This document shows positions 15,676-25,594 of a DNA stretch of 40,380 nucleotides, one piece after another; the first letter of the stretch is position 1, and each line of letters begins with the position of its first letter. The notes under the pieces were generated by a model. The model was not told where the DNA came from. It saw only the letters and a list, made by a program, of their open reading frames with translations, and did not search any database. Made by a program: the position numbers and the translations under genes. Origin of the DNA: Sedimenticola sp. (GTDB lineage Bacteria; Pseudomonadota; Gammaproteobacteria; Chromatiales; Chromatiaceae); assembly GCA_026994195.1 (NCBI GenBank), contig JALWRH010000109.1:1-40380 (forward strand), given 5' to 3'.

Positions 15676-17175
15676 TCAGCCCTCCCCTTCGCACAGATGC
15701 TTTTCCAGTCCGGCTTCCGCCAGAGCCACGGCGCGGAATACCGCCCTGCCCTTGTTCATGGTTTCCTTCCATTCCAGTTCGGGCAGGGAATCGGCCACGA
15801 CACCGGCACCCGCCTGGATGTGCAGCTGGCCGTCCTTGATGACGGCAGTGCGGATGGCGATAGCCGTGTCCATATTGCCGTTCCAGGACAAATAGCCCAC
15901 GGCGCCGGAATAAACACCCCGCTTCACCGGCTCCAGCTCGTCGATGATCTCCATGGCACGGATCTTGGGAGCGCCGGACACCGTGCCTGCCGGGAAGGTG
16001 GCGCGCAGCACGTCGATGGCGCTCATGCCTTCCTTGAGATCGGCGGTGACATTGGAGACGATGTGCATGACATGGGAATAGCGCTCCACGATCATCTTGT
16101 CCGTGAGGGTCACGCTGCCGGTACTGGCCACCCGTCCTGCATCATTGCGCCCCAGGTCGATGAGCATGAGGTGTTCTGCAAGTTCCTTGGGATCCGCCAG
16201 CAGTTCGGCTTCCAGGGCCTGATCTTCTTCTGCCGTGTGGCCCCGGCGGCGGGTGCCGGCAATGGGACGCACCGTGACCTCGCCATCCTCCAGGCGCACC
16301 AGGATCTCCGGTGATGAGCCCACCACCTGGAAGTCCTCGAAATTCAGGAAATACATGTAGGGCGAGGGATTCAGGCCACGCAGGGCGCGGTACAGATCCA
16401 GAGGAGGCGCCTTGAAGGGGATGGACAGGCGCTGGGACAAAACGACCTGCATGCAGTCGCCTTCCACGATGTAATCCCTGATGCGTTCTACCGCGGCCTT
16501 GAAGCCTTCCTCGGTGAAGCCGGAAATGAAATCCGATTCACTGACCCGGTGCGTCTCGCCTTGTACCGGGCGGGACACCGGCTCGCGCATACGCCCGGCC
16601 AGTTCGGTGATGCGGGCCTGGCAGGATTCATAACTATCCCCCGCGGCTACGTCGCCATGCACGATGATGTACATGCGCCCGGCCAGGTTGTCGAACACCA
16701 CCACCTCATCAGAAACCATGAGCAGAATATCCGGGGTATCCAGTGGATCCGCCTTGGCATTGTTCTTCAGGCGCGGTTCGATATAACCGATGGTGTCATA
16801 GCCGAAGTATCCCACCAGGCCCCCACTGAAACGGGGCAGGCCCGGCAACTCCGGCACCTTGTAGCGCGCCTGGAAATCCTCGATAAAGGCCAGGGGATCA
16901 TCGGCTTCCAGGGTTTCGGTGACTTGGCCGTCGGTACTCAGGGTGATGCGCTTGTCCCGTACCCGCAGCTGAGTGCGGCAGGGCAGGCCGATAATGGAAT
17001 AGCGGCCCCATTTCTCCCCGCCCTGGACGGATTCGAACAGATAGCCATAGGGGCGGTCTCCCACCAGCTTGAGATACACGCTCAGGGGGGTGTCGAGATC
17101 AGCAAGGATCTCGCAAACCACAGGGATGCGGTTATAACCCTGGGCAGCCAGGGCATCGAATTTTTCGGGGGTCAT
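15676..17175 (-). CDS. trpE: Anthranilate synthase component I
   Basis: A 499-residue chorismate-using TrpE. The C-terminal chorismate-binding domain shows [51 protein letters not shown] and [20 protein letters not shown]. An N-terminal regulatory part has [16 protein letters not shown], including the Glu-Ser associated with tryptophan feedback binding. The ATG at 17175 is preceded by GGAGA; a GTG four codons earlier is less likely. It begins the E-G-D-C block. No leader peptide with tandem Trp codons or clear attenuator was found, but a 21-codon frame overlaps the start. Confidence 0.97.
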   Translation of the reverse strand: MTPEKFDALAAQGYNRIPVVCEILADLDTPLSVYLKLVGDRPYGYLFESVQGGEKWGRYSIIGLPCRTQLRVRDKRITLSTDGQVTETLEADDPLAFIEDFQARYKVPELPGLPRFSGGLVGYFGYDTIGYIEPRLKNNAKADPLDTPDILLMVSDEVVVFDNLAGRMYIIVHGDVAAGDSYESCQARITELAGRMREPVSRPVQGETHRVSESDFISGFTEEGFKAAVERIRDYIVEGDCMQVVLSQRLSIPFKAPPLDLYRALRGLNPSPYMYFLNFEDFQVVGSSPEILVRLEDGEVTVRPIAGTRRRGHTAEEDQALEAELLADPKELAEHLMLIDLGRNDAGRVASTGSVTLTDKMIVERYSHVMHIVSNVTADLKEGMSAIDVLRATFPAGTVSGAPKIRAMEIIDELEPVKRGVYSGAVGYLSWNGNMDTAIAIRTAVIKDGQLHIQAGAGVVADSLPELEWKETMNKGRAVFRAVALAEAGLEKHLCEGEG

Positions 17176-17237
17176 GATTGTCTCCACACAACAGGCAAAA
17201 CGAAACGGCGATTGGTAAGCAGGATCAGGCCTGCCAT
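17172..17237 (-). CDS. Candidate short frame overlapping the trpE start
   Basis: An ATG at 17237 opens 21 codons ([12 protein letters not shown]...WRQS) ending in a TGA that overlaps the trpE ATG (ATGA). It has one Trp codon, three before its last sense codon, and only a weak GGAAC before the start. It may act as a coupled leader or be chance. It lacks the tandem Trp codons of a classical trpL. Confidence 0.2.
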   Translation of the reverse strand: MAGLILLTNRRFVLPVVWRQS

Positions 17238-17338
17238 CGCGTTCCGGTTTTCAGCGTCTTGTTATGTGCAAGCAAATACATGTCTTTATGTGAATGATGG
17301 GTACAGAAGCGAACAATAAAAGATCCCGGGGGTCGGCG

Positions 17339-18004
17339 TCAAATCATGTCCTTCAATTCGGCCATGGAGTCGATAACCGCATCCGGCTCATAGGTACGTA
17401 TGTCTTCACCGTGATTGTAGCCATAGCTCATGCAGATGATGCGAAAGCCCGCCGCCCGGGCCGCTTTCACGTCACTCTTGGAGTCGCCGATCATCAGGGA
17501 CTGATCCGGCCCGGCACCAAAAAACTCCGCCGCGTACAGCAGAGGCGTGGGATCGGGCTTCTTCACCGGCAGGGTATCCCCGGCCACCACGATGCCGAAA
17601 TAATCCTCGATACCCAGGTCGCGCAGCAGGGGCAGGGTGAACTGCTCGGCCTTGTTGGTCACGCAGCCCAGAGAATATTCCTGGGCCTTGAGGTAATCCA
17701 GACCTTCCTGCACGCCCGGGTACAGGGTGGAGCGCTTGGAGGTGTTCTCAGCATAGAGGTCCAGGAAGATGGGATAGGCCTTGTCGAATTCCTCGTCCGA
17801 AGGCTCACCGTCCAGCTGCCCGACAAGAGCGCGGCGCACCAGGCGCTCCACGCCATTGCCCACCCAGTCACGCACCCGGGTTTCGCCCCAGGGCTCACGC
17901 CCCAGGGCTTTCATCATCTCGTCCACGCACCAGGCGAGGTCCGGCACACTGTCCACCAGGGTGCCATCCACGTCGATAAGGATCATTTGCGGCTTTTGCG
18001 GCAT
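17339..18004 (-). CDS. gph: Phosphoglycolate phosphatase (HAD family)
   Basis: A 221-residue HAD phosphatase. Motif I is DVDGTLVDSV (nucleophile Asp), motif II includes CVTNKAEQ, the conserved Lys lies in PVKKPDPTPLLYA, and motif III is GDSKSDVKAARAAG. A helical C1-type cap covers about residues 20-90. It hydrolyses 2-phosphoglycolate. The ATG at 18004 lies two bases after the rpe stop, with AAGG in the rpe tail, so the genes are coupled. The rpe-gph-trpE order is a known gammaproteobacterial arrangement, which supports Gph over other HAD enzymes. Confidence 0.93.
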   Translation of the reverse strand: MPQKPQMILIDVDGTLVDSVPDLAWCVDEMMKALGREPWGETRVRDWVGNGVERLVRRALVGQLDGEPSDEEFDKAYPIFLDLYAENTSKRSTLYPGVQEGLDYLKAQEYSLGCVTNKAEQFTLPLLRDLGIEDYFGIVVAGDTLPVKKPDPTPLLYAAEFFGAGPDQSLMIGDSKSDVKAARAAGFRIICMSYGYNHGEDIRTYEPDAVIDSMAELKDMI

Positions 18005-18006
18005 AT

Positions 18007-18696
18007 TCAACCGGCCTTGGCCAAAGCATCCAGCATTTCTTTGACACGGGTATCGTACTTGTTGGGATCGGCTTCGTTGCGGCCACCAAAGATGCCGGAG
18101 CCGGAAACGAAAGTATCGGCGCCCGCCGCGGCAATCTCGGCAATGTTATCCACTTTGACGCCGCCGTCGATCTCCAGGCGGATGTCCAGGCCGGAGTCAT
18201 CGATCATCTTGCGTGCTTCTTTGAGCTTCTGCAGGGCGGAAGGAATGAAGCTCTGGCCGCCAAAACCAGGGTTCACGGACATGAGCAGGATCATATCCAC
18301 GTTTTCCATCTCGTACTTAAGATAGTCCAGGGGCGTGGCCGGATTGAACACCAGGCCGGCTTTGCAACCCGCGCTTTTGATAAGTTGCAGGGTGCGGTCC
18401 ACATGCTCGGAGGCCTCGGGGTGGAAAGTGATGTAGGTGGCGCCTGCTTCGGCAAAGTCGCCCACGATGCGATCCACAGGGCTGACCATGAGATGCACAT
18501 CGATGGGGGCGGTGATGCCATGCTTGCGCAGGGCATCGCAGACCAGAGGGCCGATAGTCAGGTTGGGCACGTAGTGGTTGTCCATGACATCGAAATGGAT
18601 GAACTCGCAGCCCGATGCCAGCACGTCCTCGCATTCCTGGCCCAGCTTGGCGAAATCTGCGGAAAGGATGGAAGGTGCCAATACGAAATCTGTCAT
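18007..18696 (-). CDS. rpe: Ribulose-phosphate 3-epimerase
   Basis: A 229-residue barrel enzyme interconverting ribulose-5-phosphate and xylulose-5-phosphate in the pentose phosphate or Calvin pathway. The motifs are [29 protein letters not shown] (metal-binding His/Asp), [19 protein letters not shown] and [13 protein letters not shown]. The start at 18696 has AGGGAG seven bases upstream; a longer frame upstream shows no homology. It is first in the rpe-gph pair. Confidence 0.97.
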   Translation of the reverse strand: MTDFVLAPSILSADFAKLGQECEDVLASGCEFIHFDVMDNHYVPNLTIGPLVCDALRKHGITAPIDVHLMVSPVDRIVGDFAEAGATYITFHPEASEHVDRTLQLIKSAGCKAGLVFNPATPLDYLKYEMENVDMILLMSVNPGFGGQSFIPSALQKLKEARKMIDDSGLDIRLEIDGGVKVDNIAEIAAAGADTFVSGSGIFGGRNEADPNKYDTRVKEMLDALAKAG

Positions 18697-18790
18697 GATG
18701 AATACTCCCTGCCGTGATATCGGCATGCGGATACGGAAAAAATTGGTGCTCAATCTTACCGGAATCGACCGGAAACTTCACTGACACCCA

Positions 18791-21034
18791 TCATTGGGCA
18801 CACCCGGAGCCAGGCGCAGCGAGAAGCCTGGAGATACCCCTAGGACTCATGGGCTTGCCGCAGGCATAGCCTTGCACCCGGTCACAACCTGCTTCGCGCA
18901 GGAATTCCAGCTGCTGACTGTTTTCCACCCCTTCCGCCACGGTTTTCATGCCAAAACTGTGCGCCAGAACAATGGTGGCGCGGACGATGGCCTCGTCATT
19001 GACATCCACCAGGATATCCCGCACGAAGCTGCGGTCAATCTTCAGGCTGGCCAGGGGGAAGCGCTTCAGATTGACCAGAGAGGAATGACCGGTGCCAAAA
19101 TCATCGATAGCCAGTTCTATGCCCATTTCAGTGAGCCCAAACAGATTCTGATAGGCCACATCCCCTCTTTCGATGATGACACTCTCGGTAATCTCGAATT
19201 CGAGCAGCTCCGCGGGAATCCGGTAGGTGGCCAACTGACTGGCCACACTGGCATTCAGTCCCGGCTTGACCAGTTCACCGCTGGACAGGTTGATAGCCAC
19301 CCGGGGCGGCACCGCTCCCTCTTTGCGCCAAGCAGCGATCTGCTGGCACACTGCTTCCCGCACCCAGGCGCCAAGAGGCGCGATCAGGCCGGTCATTTCC
19401 GCCATGGGTATAAACCTTGCGGGACTCACCAGTCCCTGGCCAGGCCGGTTCCAGCGCAACAGAGCCTCTACGCCCACCAGCTCCCCTGTAGCCAGTTCAT
19501 ACTGGGGCTGGTAGACAAGGTAGAACTCCTGGCGGGCCAGGGCCTGGTGCAATCCCTGTTCGGTATCGAAATACGAATAGGCCGACAGGTTGAGCTTTTC
19601 GGTAAAAAACCGGTATTGGTCCCTGCCGCCGTCCTTGGCTGAATACATGGCGGTGTCCGCATGCTTGATAAGTTCTTCAGCCGTTGCACCATCCCGGGGA
19701 AAAAGACTGACGCCAATACTGGCAGTGGTGCGCAGCTCATGCTGGCCCACAGTAAAGGGCTGACGGAACGCCTTCAACAGCTTTTCCAGCAAATGCACCA
19801 CTTCTTCCGGGCGCTTGAGGTCTTCCACGATCAGGGTGAACTCGTCGCCCCCCATGCGCGCCAGGGTATCGCCCTGGCGGATATGGGCGTGCAAACGGCT
19901 GGTCACGGCCTGCAGCAACTGGTCACCCACCTGGTGCCCGAGGCTGTCATTGATGATCTTGAAGCGATCCAGATCCATGAAAAACAGCGCCCCGGACAAT
20001 CCACTCCGCTGCACCCGGAGCAGGGCCTGCTCCAGGCGATCCTGAAATAGCACCCGGTTCGGCAGTCCTGTCAGGGGGTCATGGGTAGCCAGGCGTTCCA
20101 GCTCCATACGGGAGGCATGCAACTCGGATATGTCGTTGAGCAGGATGACATAGTGCAAAGGCGCATGGACTTCCGGCTGCACCCGATCCACACTCAACCA
20201 CAGGGAAGCCTGGCTGCCATCCGGTCGGTAGAGCTGCACTTCCCCGTGCCATCTTCCTACCGTATCCAGTGTCAGCCAGGCATCTTCCTCCAACAACGGC
20301 CCGCCAGCGCTGCAAAGCGCCGACATCTCAGATCCCAGGACGTCCAGCAGAGCCACCTGGCAGATACCTTCCACCGCGGGGTTGGCGGAAATGATGCGCC
20401 GGTTCTCATCCAAAATGACAACACCTTCCCGGGCAGCGTTCACCGCTTTGGCCACCAGGCGGGCGCGGGTTTCATCCTGGCGGGCATCCGTGACATCCCG
20501 CACCACCGTGAGCAGGGTGCGCTTGCCCTTCTCACGGTAATCCATGGGGACCATACGCGCCTCATAGAGGCGCAGCTGTCCACTGCCATTCGGCATCTGG
20601 TACTCGATCTGCTGCAGACTGCCACTGCTGAGTGTGTCGGACAACAGCTTGTGGAAACGCCGGGCCATGTCCTCATCGAAGATATCTTCCATGCGGCTGC
20701 CGATGATCTCTTCCCGGGGCACATAGAGTTCTTCCGGCCTGGAAGTGAGCACGTCCAGGAATCGCCCCTCCTCATCCTGAAAGAACAGCATATCGGGAAA
20801 AGCCGTGGCAATGGCGCTCATGCGCGCCTCGGAAGAAGTTTTCAGCTGCTGATACAGTGATTGCATTTCTTCCGAGGAAATGGTCAGGGAGCGCTCCAGG
20901 GTATAGCGGTCCTGGTCAGCCTGGTAGTAGGCTTCATCCACTTTCTGCAGAAAATGCTTCCAGACCTCGCCTGACGGGGGCTTCCCGGCATCCAGGGCCA
21001 TCTTCTTCAATTGCCGTTCCAGCAGGCGATGCAT
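18791..21034 (-). CDS. PAS-GGDEF-EAL c-di-GMP turnover protein
   Basis: A 747-residue cytoplasmic regulator without membrane segments. A helical N terminus (about 1-75) is followed by two PAS-like domains (about 75-185 and 195-310). The diguanylate cyclase domain has an intact MGGDEF at about 394-399 and the inhibitory RQGD site five residues earlier. The EAL phosphodiesterase domain has EAL at about 523-525, DDFGTGHSSL, LKIDRSFV and EGVE. Both catalytic signatures are intact, so it could make or degrade c-di-GMP. The ATG overlaps the FIST gene's stop by one base (TGATG), which argues that the FIST protein is its sensory partner. Confidence 0.94.
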   Translation of the reverse strand: MHRLLERQLKKMALDAGKPPSGEVWKHFLQKVDEAYYQADQDRYTLERSLTISSEEMQSLYQQLKTSSEARMSAIATAFPDMLFFQDEEGRFLDVLTSRPEELYVPREEIIGSRMEDIFDEDMARRFHKLLSDTLSSGSLQQIEYQMPNGSGQLRLYEARMVPMDYREKGKRTLLTVVRDVTDARQDETRARLVAKAVNAAREGVVILDENRRIISANPAVEGICQVALLDVLGSEMSALCSAGGPLLEEDAWLTLDTVGRWHGEVQLYRPDGSQASLWLSVDRVQPEVHAPLHYVILLNDISELHASRMELERLATHDPLTGLPNRVLFQDRLEQALLRVQRSGLSGALFFMDLDRFKIINDSLGHQVGDQLLQAVTSRLHAHIRQGDTLARMGGDEFTLIVEDLKRPEEVVHLLEKLLKAFRQPFTVGQHELRTTASIGVSLFPRDGATAEELIKHADTAMYSAKDGGRDQYRFFTEKLNLSAYSYFDTEQGLHQALARQEFYLVYQPQYELATGELVGVEALLRWNRPGQGLVSPARFIPMAEMTGLIAPLGAWVREAVCQQIAAWRKEGAVPPRVAINLSSGELVKPGLNASVASQLATYRIPAELLEFEITESVIIERGDVAYQNLFGLTEMGIELAIDDFGTGHSSLVNLKRFPLASLKIDRSFVRDILVDVNDEAIVRATIVLAHSFGMKTVAEGVENSQQLEFLREAGCDRVQGYACGKPMSPRGISRLLAAPGSGCAQ

Positions 21035-22176
21035 CAGCGTTCCCACCACAGGGTAAGCGTCATGGTCTGATTGTGCAGATCACACAATCCCGAAGACAAT
21101 GGCGAAAGCTCGCCATAAGAGTAAAAGCCGGCCTGGCAGGTTTGCGCTGGCAGCTTTTCCCTCACTGCCTCGATTTCCTCTTCCACCCGTGGACCAAGCA
21201 CCAGGTAACGCCCCACGCAACTGATGGCGATGCAGCACAGGGGACCACCCGTATAGGAACGCATATCCATGGCAGAAGCCGCATCTTCCGCGCCATCGAT
21301 GAGCCGGTCGAAGTTGGCCCGCATCAACTGAACCAGACTGCCCTGGGGGATGTTTCCGGCAAAGGTCAGGGACTGCGCCTCTTCATCCACGCCCAGAATC
21401 GTCCGTACTTTCCGCTCCGGCTCCCCCTGCCTCGAACGCAAGGCCAGGGGAAACAGCAAGCCGGATGCAGGCAAATCCCGGGAGCGCTCGCCTAGGTATT
21501 TTTTATAGAGCTTCAGGGCCGGCTGGCCATCCAGTTCATACAAAACATTGTCCTGCGACCCGGTGACCAAACGCTCCGGTCCCAGTACGTCCCAGCCTCC
21601 ACGGGAGCCGTGAGCCACGCCCAGACGCTTTCCGCAGATACCCAGGGCACACACCATATCATCAACAATTTCATCTTGGCGCATGACCCAAGTGGAGACA
21701 AAACGCGCGCCATCCCCCGCCAATCCCCCGGTCACGGGAATACGTCCCTGGAACACGGCATTGAATCCGGTCATCAGCCGCGAGGCATTGATATCCAGGC
21801 CCTCGGAGAGGACAAATGCGGTGGCCAGCGCTTCCTGCTTTGCAAGCGCTTCAGCCAGGGACTGGCCAACCATGAAGGAGTCCCTGTCATCCGTGCGCCG
21901 GCAGCATTCCACCACCAGGCTGGAGTGCTGGAACTCGATCAAGAGGGCGACCAGGCCGGTTTCCAGAAAATGGGTATGAAAAATGTTTCCAGCCGTTGAG
22001 CATCCCATGAACCGGGAGTGGGGATAGGAAGCGCGCAGCGGTCTCAGCGCCTCCCGGGTCTGATCCCGGGATAAGCTGCTGAAAACCAGCACCAGCGTGT
22101 CTGGCGTATCGGCAACCCCACACGAATCACTTTGCCAGCCCTTGTCCGGCTCAAACCACTGCAAAGCAGTCTGCAT
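21034..22176 (-). CDS. FIST-domain sensory protein (NosP-like)
   Basis: A 380-residue protein with FIST N- and C-domains. The N-domain runs over about residues 20-215 (SRFMGCSTAGNIF, PVTGGLAGDGARF) and the C-domain over about 220-365 (YELDGQPALKLYKKYLG, GALLCC-like GGPLCCIAISCVGR, and YGELSPLSSGLCDLHNQTMTLTL). FIST proteins are intracellular ligand sensors; the NosP subgroup binds heme and nitric oxide and is encoded beside c-di-GMP enzymes or histidine kinases. Here it is directly coupled to a GGDEF-EAL gene. The family is seen; heme or NO binding is inferred, and an amino-acid-type ligand is the alternative. GGAGG precedes the start. Confidence 0.9.
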   Translation of the reverse strand: MQTALQWFEPDKGWQSDSCGVADTPDTLVLVFSSLSRDQTREALRPLRASYPHSRFMGCSTAGNIFHTHFLETGLVALLIEFQHSSLVVECCRRTDDRDSFMVGQSLAEALAKQEALATAFVLSEGLDINASRLMTGFNAVFQGRIPVTGGLAGDGARFVSTWVMRQDEIVDDMVCALGICGKRLGVAHGSRGGWDVLGPERLVTGSQDNVLYELDGQPALKLYKKYLGERSRDLPASGLLFPLALRSRQGEPERKVRTILGVDEEAQSLTFAGNIPQGSLVQLMRANFDRLIDGAEDAASAMDMRSYTGGPLCCIAISCVGRYLVLGPRVEEEIEAVREKLPAQTCQAGFYSYGELSPLSSGLCDLHNQTMTLTLWWER

Positions 22177-22288
22177 CTCCAGCCTCCCCCTTTACTCCAT
22201 GAGGCGGTTGCACCCCAACCTGCCTCCAACGACTGGCTATCAAAACTACCGCACCTTCAGCCGCAGGCCAAGTGAAACACCGAACAAA

Positions 22289-22903
22289 TTACTTCAGGGC
22301 AACCGCAAGGGATTTGTAACCACTGCTGGCCAGCTGGCGCCGCGCATCCTGCATGGCTGCCGCATTGGCATAAGGCCCCAGCTGCACGCGGTACCAAGTA
22401 CTGCCCTTGATCCTGGCGCTGCTGACACGGGCGCGCAGGCCCAGCAGCGCCAGCTTGGCCTTCAGGGACTCCGCTTCACGCTGGCTGCGGAAAGAACTGA
22501 CCTGCACCATGTAACGCCGGCCCGCCGCCTTGGGCTTGGGCGCGGCAGCCGGCTCCGCCCTCTTTTCCGGTGGCCGAACTGCCGGGGGCGCCTTCTTCAC
22601 CTGGCGCTCCACCTCTTCGTCAGGTATCAGCACTTCCTGGTCCGGCAGGAGATTGTAGAAGTCGAACCGCGGCTTGCTCACCCGAACGGGTTCCGCTGAT
22701 ACTTTGCGCGGCGCTGTTTTCTTTACTACGGGCGGGCGATCCCCTATCCAGTTGTCCTGAATATTGCGAGGCGCATACTTGAGGCAGACAAAAGCAGCGC
22801 TGGCCGCTCCCAAGACAAAACCCGACACCAGCCATACCCACGCGGATACCGGTTGCTTCTGCTTCCTGCCGCGGTTGGCGCGTCCCTTGTAGTCTCTGGC
22901 CAT
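22289..22903 (-). CDS. SPOR-domain membrane protein (FtsN-like)
   Basis: A 204-residue bitopic protein. It has a short basic cytoplasmic N terminus ([17 protein letters not shown]), one transmembrane helix (about 20-42), a Pro/Lys/Ala-rich periplasmic linker (about 55-128), and a C-terminal SPOR domain (about 129-204, YMVQVSSFRSQREAESLKAKL and YRVQLGPYAN). SPOR domains bind denuded septal peptidoglycan, so this is likely a cell-division or septal factor. The position right after argS is characteristic of FtsN-like proteins in many gammaproteobacteria. The start overlaps the argS stop by one base (TAATG). Confidence 0.9.
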   Translation of the reverse strand: MARDYKGRANRGRKQKQPVSAWVWLVSGFVLGAASAAFVCLKYAPRNIQDNWIGDRPPVVKKTAPRKVSAEPVRVSKPRFDFYNLLPDQEVLIPDEEVERQVKKAPPAVRPPEKRAEPAAAPKPKAAGRRYMVQVSSFRSQREAESLKAKLALLGLRARVSSARIKGSTWYRVQLGPYANAAAMQDARRQLASSGYKSLAVALK

Positions 22904-24663
22904 TACATGCTCTCCGGCGCGGATACGCCTATCAGGTTCAGCCCGTTGCGCAGCACTTCCCGGGTGGCGAGGATGAGCTTGACGCGGGCATCCCGCAAGG
23001 CGGCATCATCCACCAGGAACTGGTGGGCGTTGTAGTAGGTGTGCAGGTCGTTGGCGAGATCCCGCAGGTAATGGGTGAGCTGGTGGGGCTCCTCGTTGAG
23101 AGCCGCGGCTTCCACCACTTCCGGGTAGCGGGACAGGCTGTTGAGCAGGGCCAGCTCGTGGGTTTCCGTAAGGCGCTCCAGGTTGGCCACTCCTTCGCTG
23201 GGCTCGATGTCCAGGCCCTTTTCCGCCGCCTGGCGCAGCACCGCGCAGATACGCGCATGAGCATACTGCACATAATAAATAGGGTTATCACTGGACTGGG
23301 ACTTGGCCAGATCCAGGTCGAAATCCAGGTGCTGCTCGCACTTGCGCATGACGTAGAAGAAGCGCGCCGCGTCCCGCCCCACTTCCTTGCGCAGCTGACG
23401 CAGGGTGACGAATTCGCCAGAGCGGGTGGACATGGCCAGCTTCTCGCCGTTGCGGTAGAGAATGGCGAACTGCACCAGCAGCACATCCAGCTTGTCGGCA
23501 TCATCGCCCAGGGCCTTGAGTGCCGCCTTCACCCGGGGGACGTAGCCGTGATGGTCCGCCCCCCAGACATCGATGACCCGGTCGAAGCCGCGCTCCAGCT
23601 TGTCCATGTGGTAGGCGATGTCCGAGGCGAAATAGGTGGTCTGGCCGTTGTCGCGCACCACCACCCGGTCCTTCTCGTCGCCGAAGTCAGTGGAGCGGAA
23701 CCACCATGCGCCCTCTTTTTCATAGAGATAACCGGCGTCGCGCAGGCGGTCTATGGCCTTGTTCACGGCGCCGGATTCCACCAGGCCGCGCTCGGAATAC
23801 CATTGCTCATAGACCACCCCGAACTTTTCCAGGTCGTCGCGGATATCATCCAGGATGGTGTTCAGGGCCAGCTCGAAAACATAGCGGTAACGGTTGTCAC
23901 CCAGCAGGCTCTTGCAGCGCTCGATGAGAGCATCGATATGCTGTTCCTTGTCACCGCCCGCCGGCTCGTCCGGAGGAACATCCTTGAACACCGTATCGGC
24001 GTCGAAGCGGTAGTCATCGCCATGCTCCCGGTGCAGGGTGGCGGCGATGTCCCAGACGTAGTCGCCCTTGTAGCCGTTGCTGGGAAAGGTCAGCTCCTCC
24101 CCCGCCAGCTCCAGATAGCGCAGCCACACGGAAGCGGCGAGGATATTCATCTGCCGCCCGGCGTCATTCACATAGTATTCCCGGTGTACCTCGAAGCCCA
24201 CGGCGGCGAGCAGATCCGCCACCACCGCGCCATAGGCCGCTCCCCGGCCATGGCCCACATGCAAGGGCCCCGTGGGGTTGGCGGACACGAACTCCACCTG
24301 CACCTTCTTGCCCCTGCCCAGATCCGAGCGGCCGTAGTCATGGGCCAGGCGCAGAATCTCCGGCACCACGGCATGGTAGGCGCTGGCGGACAAATGGAAG
24401 TTGATGAAGCCCGGCCCGGCGATTTCCACCTGTTCCACCCGGGGGTCATCCGGAAGAGCAGCGACAATCTTTTCCGCCAGGTCCCTTGGCTTCATGCCCG
24501 CGGCCTTGACATTGACCATGGCGGCGTTGGTGGCAAAATCCCCGTGGGAGGCATCCCGGGTGCGCTCTATGACCGGCTGCTGTCGCATGCCGGCATCGAT
24601 GACGCCTTCGCTCTCCAGGGCATCCAGTGCGGTGGAAACGAGTTTTGCGATTTGTGACTTCAT
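22903..24663 (-). CDS. argS: Arginyl-tRNA synthetase
   Basis: A 586-residue class I aminoacyl-tRNA synthetase of typical bacterial length. It has an N-terminal Add1-type domain, the HIGH-equivalent [11 protein letters not shown] (residues 135-138 for HVGH) after SANPTGPL, and [11 protein letters not shown]. The KMSKS loop is replaced by KLAMSTRSG as usual in ArgRS. The C-terminal anticodon-binding domain with a DALR-type end ([24 protein letters not shown]...) is present. It charges tRNA-Arg. No tRNA gene or T-box-like leader is visible upstream. Confidence 0.98.
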   Translation of the reverse strand: MKSQIAKLVSTALDALESEGVIDAGMRQQPVIERTRDASHGDFATNAAMVNVKAAGMKPRDLAEKIVAALPDDPRVEQVEIAGPGFINFHLSASAYHAVVPEILRLAHDYGRSDLGRGKKVQVEFVSANPTGPLHVGHGRGAAYGAVVADLLAAVGFEVHREYYVNDAGRQMNILAASVWLRYLELAGEELTFPSNGYKGDYVWDIAATLHREHGDDYRFDADTVFKDVPPDEPAGGDKEQHIDALIERCKSLLGDNRYRYVFELALNTILDDIRDDLEKFGVVYEQWYSERGLVESGAVNKAIDRLRDAGYLYEKEGAWWFRSTDFGDEKDRVVVRDNGQTTYFASDIAYHMDKLERGFDRVIDVWGADHHGYVPRVKAALKALGDDADKLDVLLVQFAILYRNGEKLAMSTRSGEFVTLRQLRKEVGRDAARFFYVMRKCEQHLDFDLDLAKSQSSDNPIYYVQYAHARICAVLRQAAEKGLDIEPSEGVANLERLTETHELALLNSLSRYPEVVEAAALNEEPHQLTHYLRDLANDLHTYYNAHQFLVDDAALRDARVKLILATREVLRNGLNLIGVSAPESM

Positions 24664-24790
24664 GGAGGTTTTCGGTCCTTAATCTGCTGGCTCCCGAGCT
24701 GATTCGGGAAAACCTGTTAGCATACCAGAAAAATCTCCGTCAGACGGGGTTGCCAAACCACAATTTGTACGCAAGGAGGATCGATCGAAG

Positions 24791-25462
24791 ATGAACGGCT
24801 GGCTCTATACGCTGTTGTTCCTGGCACTGGGCTATTTCGTGCTGGTCAATGTCATGCTGGTGCTGTCCGTGCGCAAGATGAGCCACCCGGAAGGGCTCAT
24901 CAAATCCCGGGATGATGAGGGCCAGTCCCTGAACGATTCTTTCCACCACTGGGTCAGAGAGCAGGGATTTCAGCCAGACAGTCACTTCGATTTTTATGGC
25001 ATCCTGGGCAGCGACAAGCCGTTGGAGGTGAGCGCCTGGTTGTCACCTGAGCGGGACATCCTGCTGCTGCTCTATCGCTTTGGCAACAAACAGTGGCTGG
25101 ACATGGCCAGCAGCTTCGATGACCACTACGGCCTGGTGAGCAGCAATTTTCACGACGCCCTGATTCTGCCCCAGCCCCCCAATGTCATGCTGCAGGTGTT
25201 CGTGGACATGGAACCGGATGCTTTGTATCAGGAACACCTCAAGTCCCGGGATTACCTCATCGAACGGTTTGGCATCAATCCCGACAAAGTGGATGTCCCC
25301 GTCACCCAGCTGGTGGCCACAGCCATCAAACGCCAGATGCACTACATCCGCAGCCTACCCCTGTGGTTTCTCCGGGGAGCCGGGTGGAAACTGTTTCGCG
25401 GGTGGCGCTACCGCAACAAATCTGTCATCGAACTCATCGAGTCTTTGCCCAACGACCGTTAG
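24791..25462 (+). CDS. Membrane-anchored protein of unknown function
   Basis: A 223-residue protein not recognised. It begins with one hydrophobic segment (about residues 4-26, WLYTLLFLALGYFVLVNVML), so it is probably an inner-membrane anchored protein with a mostly cytoplasmic soluble part. The soluble part is rich in aromatic residues (HFDFYGILG, ILLLLYRFGNKQW, HYIRSLPLWFLRGAGWKLFRGWRYRNK). The basic Arg/Trp-rich stretch near residues 190-208 is striking and could bind membrane or nucleic acid. AAGGAGG lies 11 bases before the ATG. It is divergent from argS and followed by a repeat element. Coding is convincing from the ribosome site and normal codon usage; function cannot be assigned. Confidence 0.75.
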   Translation: MNGWLYTLLFLALGYFVLVNVMLVLSVRKMSHPEGLIKSRDDEGQSLNDSFHHWVREQGFQPDSHFDFYGILGSDKPLEVSAWLSPERDILLLLYRFGNKQWLDMASSFDDHYGLVSSNFHDALILPQPPNVMLQVFVDMEPDALYQEHLKSRDYLIERFGINPDKVDVPVTQLVATAIKRQMHYIRSLPLWFLRGAGWKLFRGWRYRNKSVIELIESLPNDR

Positions 25463-25480
25463 TGTGGGAATCCATCCAGT

Positions 25481-25571
25481 GACTCCCTCCCCCGCGCAAG
25501 GGGGAGGGTTGGGGAGGGGGTGAGAAAACCCGGTCTCCCCCTCACCCTATCCCGGGGGGAGAGGGAAATGG
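25481..25571. repeat. REP-like C/G-rich palindromic repeat before priA 3' end
   Basis: CCCTCCCCC/GGGGGAGGG (25485-25493 and 25500-25508) with a 6-base loop is followed by TTGGGGAGGGGGTGAG. An inverted partial copy (CTCCCCCTCACCCTATCCC...GGGGGGAG) follows at about 25535-25565. It is the same family as 13824-13907. It lies between the convergent stops of the 24791 gene and priA and may serve as a transcript end for both. Confidence 0.75.
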
Positions 25572-25594
25572 TTGGTATCTTTCTTCCATCATGT

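Noticed and set aside
17176-17338. Classical trp attenuator with tandem Trp codons
   Set aside because: No WW-containing leader and no terminator/antiterminator stem pair were found.
23023-24657. Long plus-strand open frame opposite argS
   Set aside because: Antisense shadow of a certain argS; no ribosome site or protein motif.
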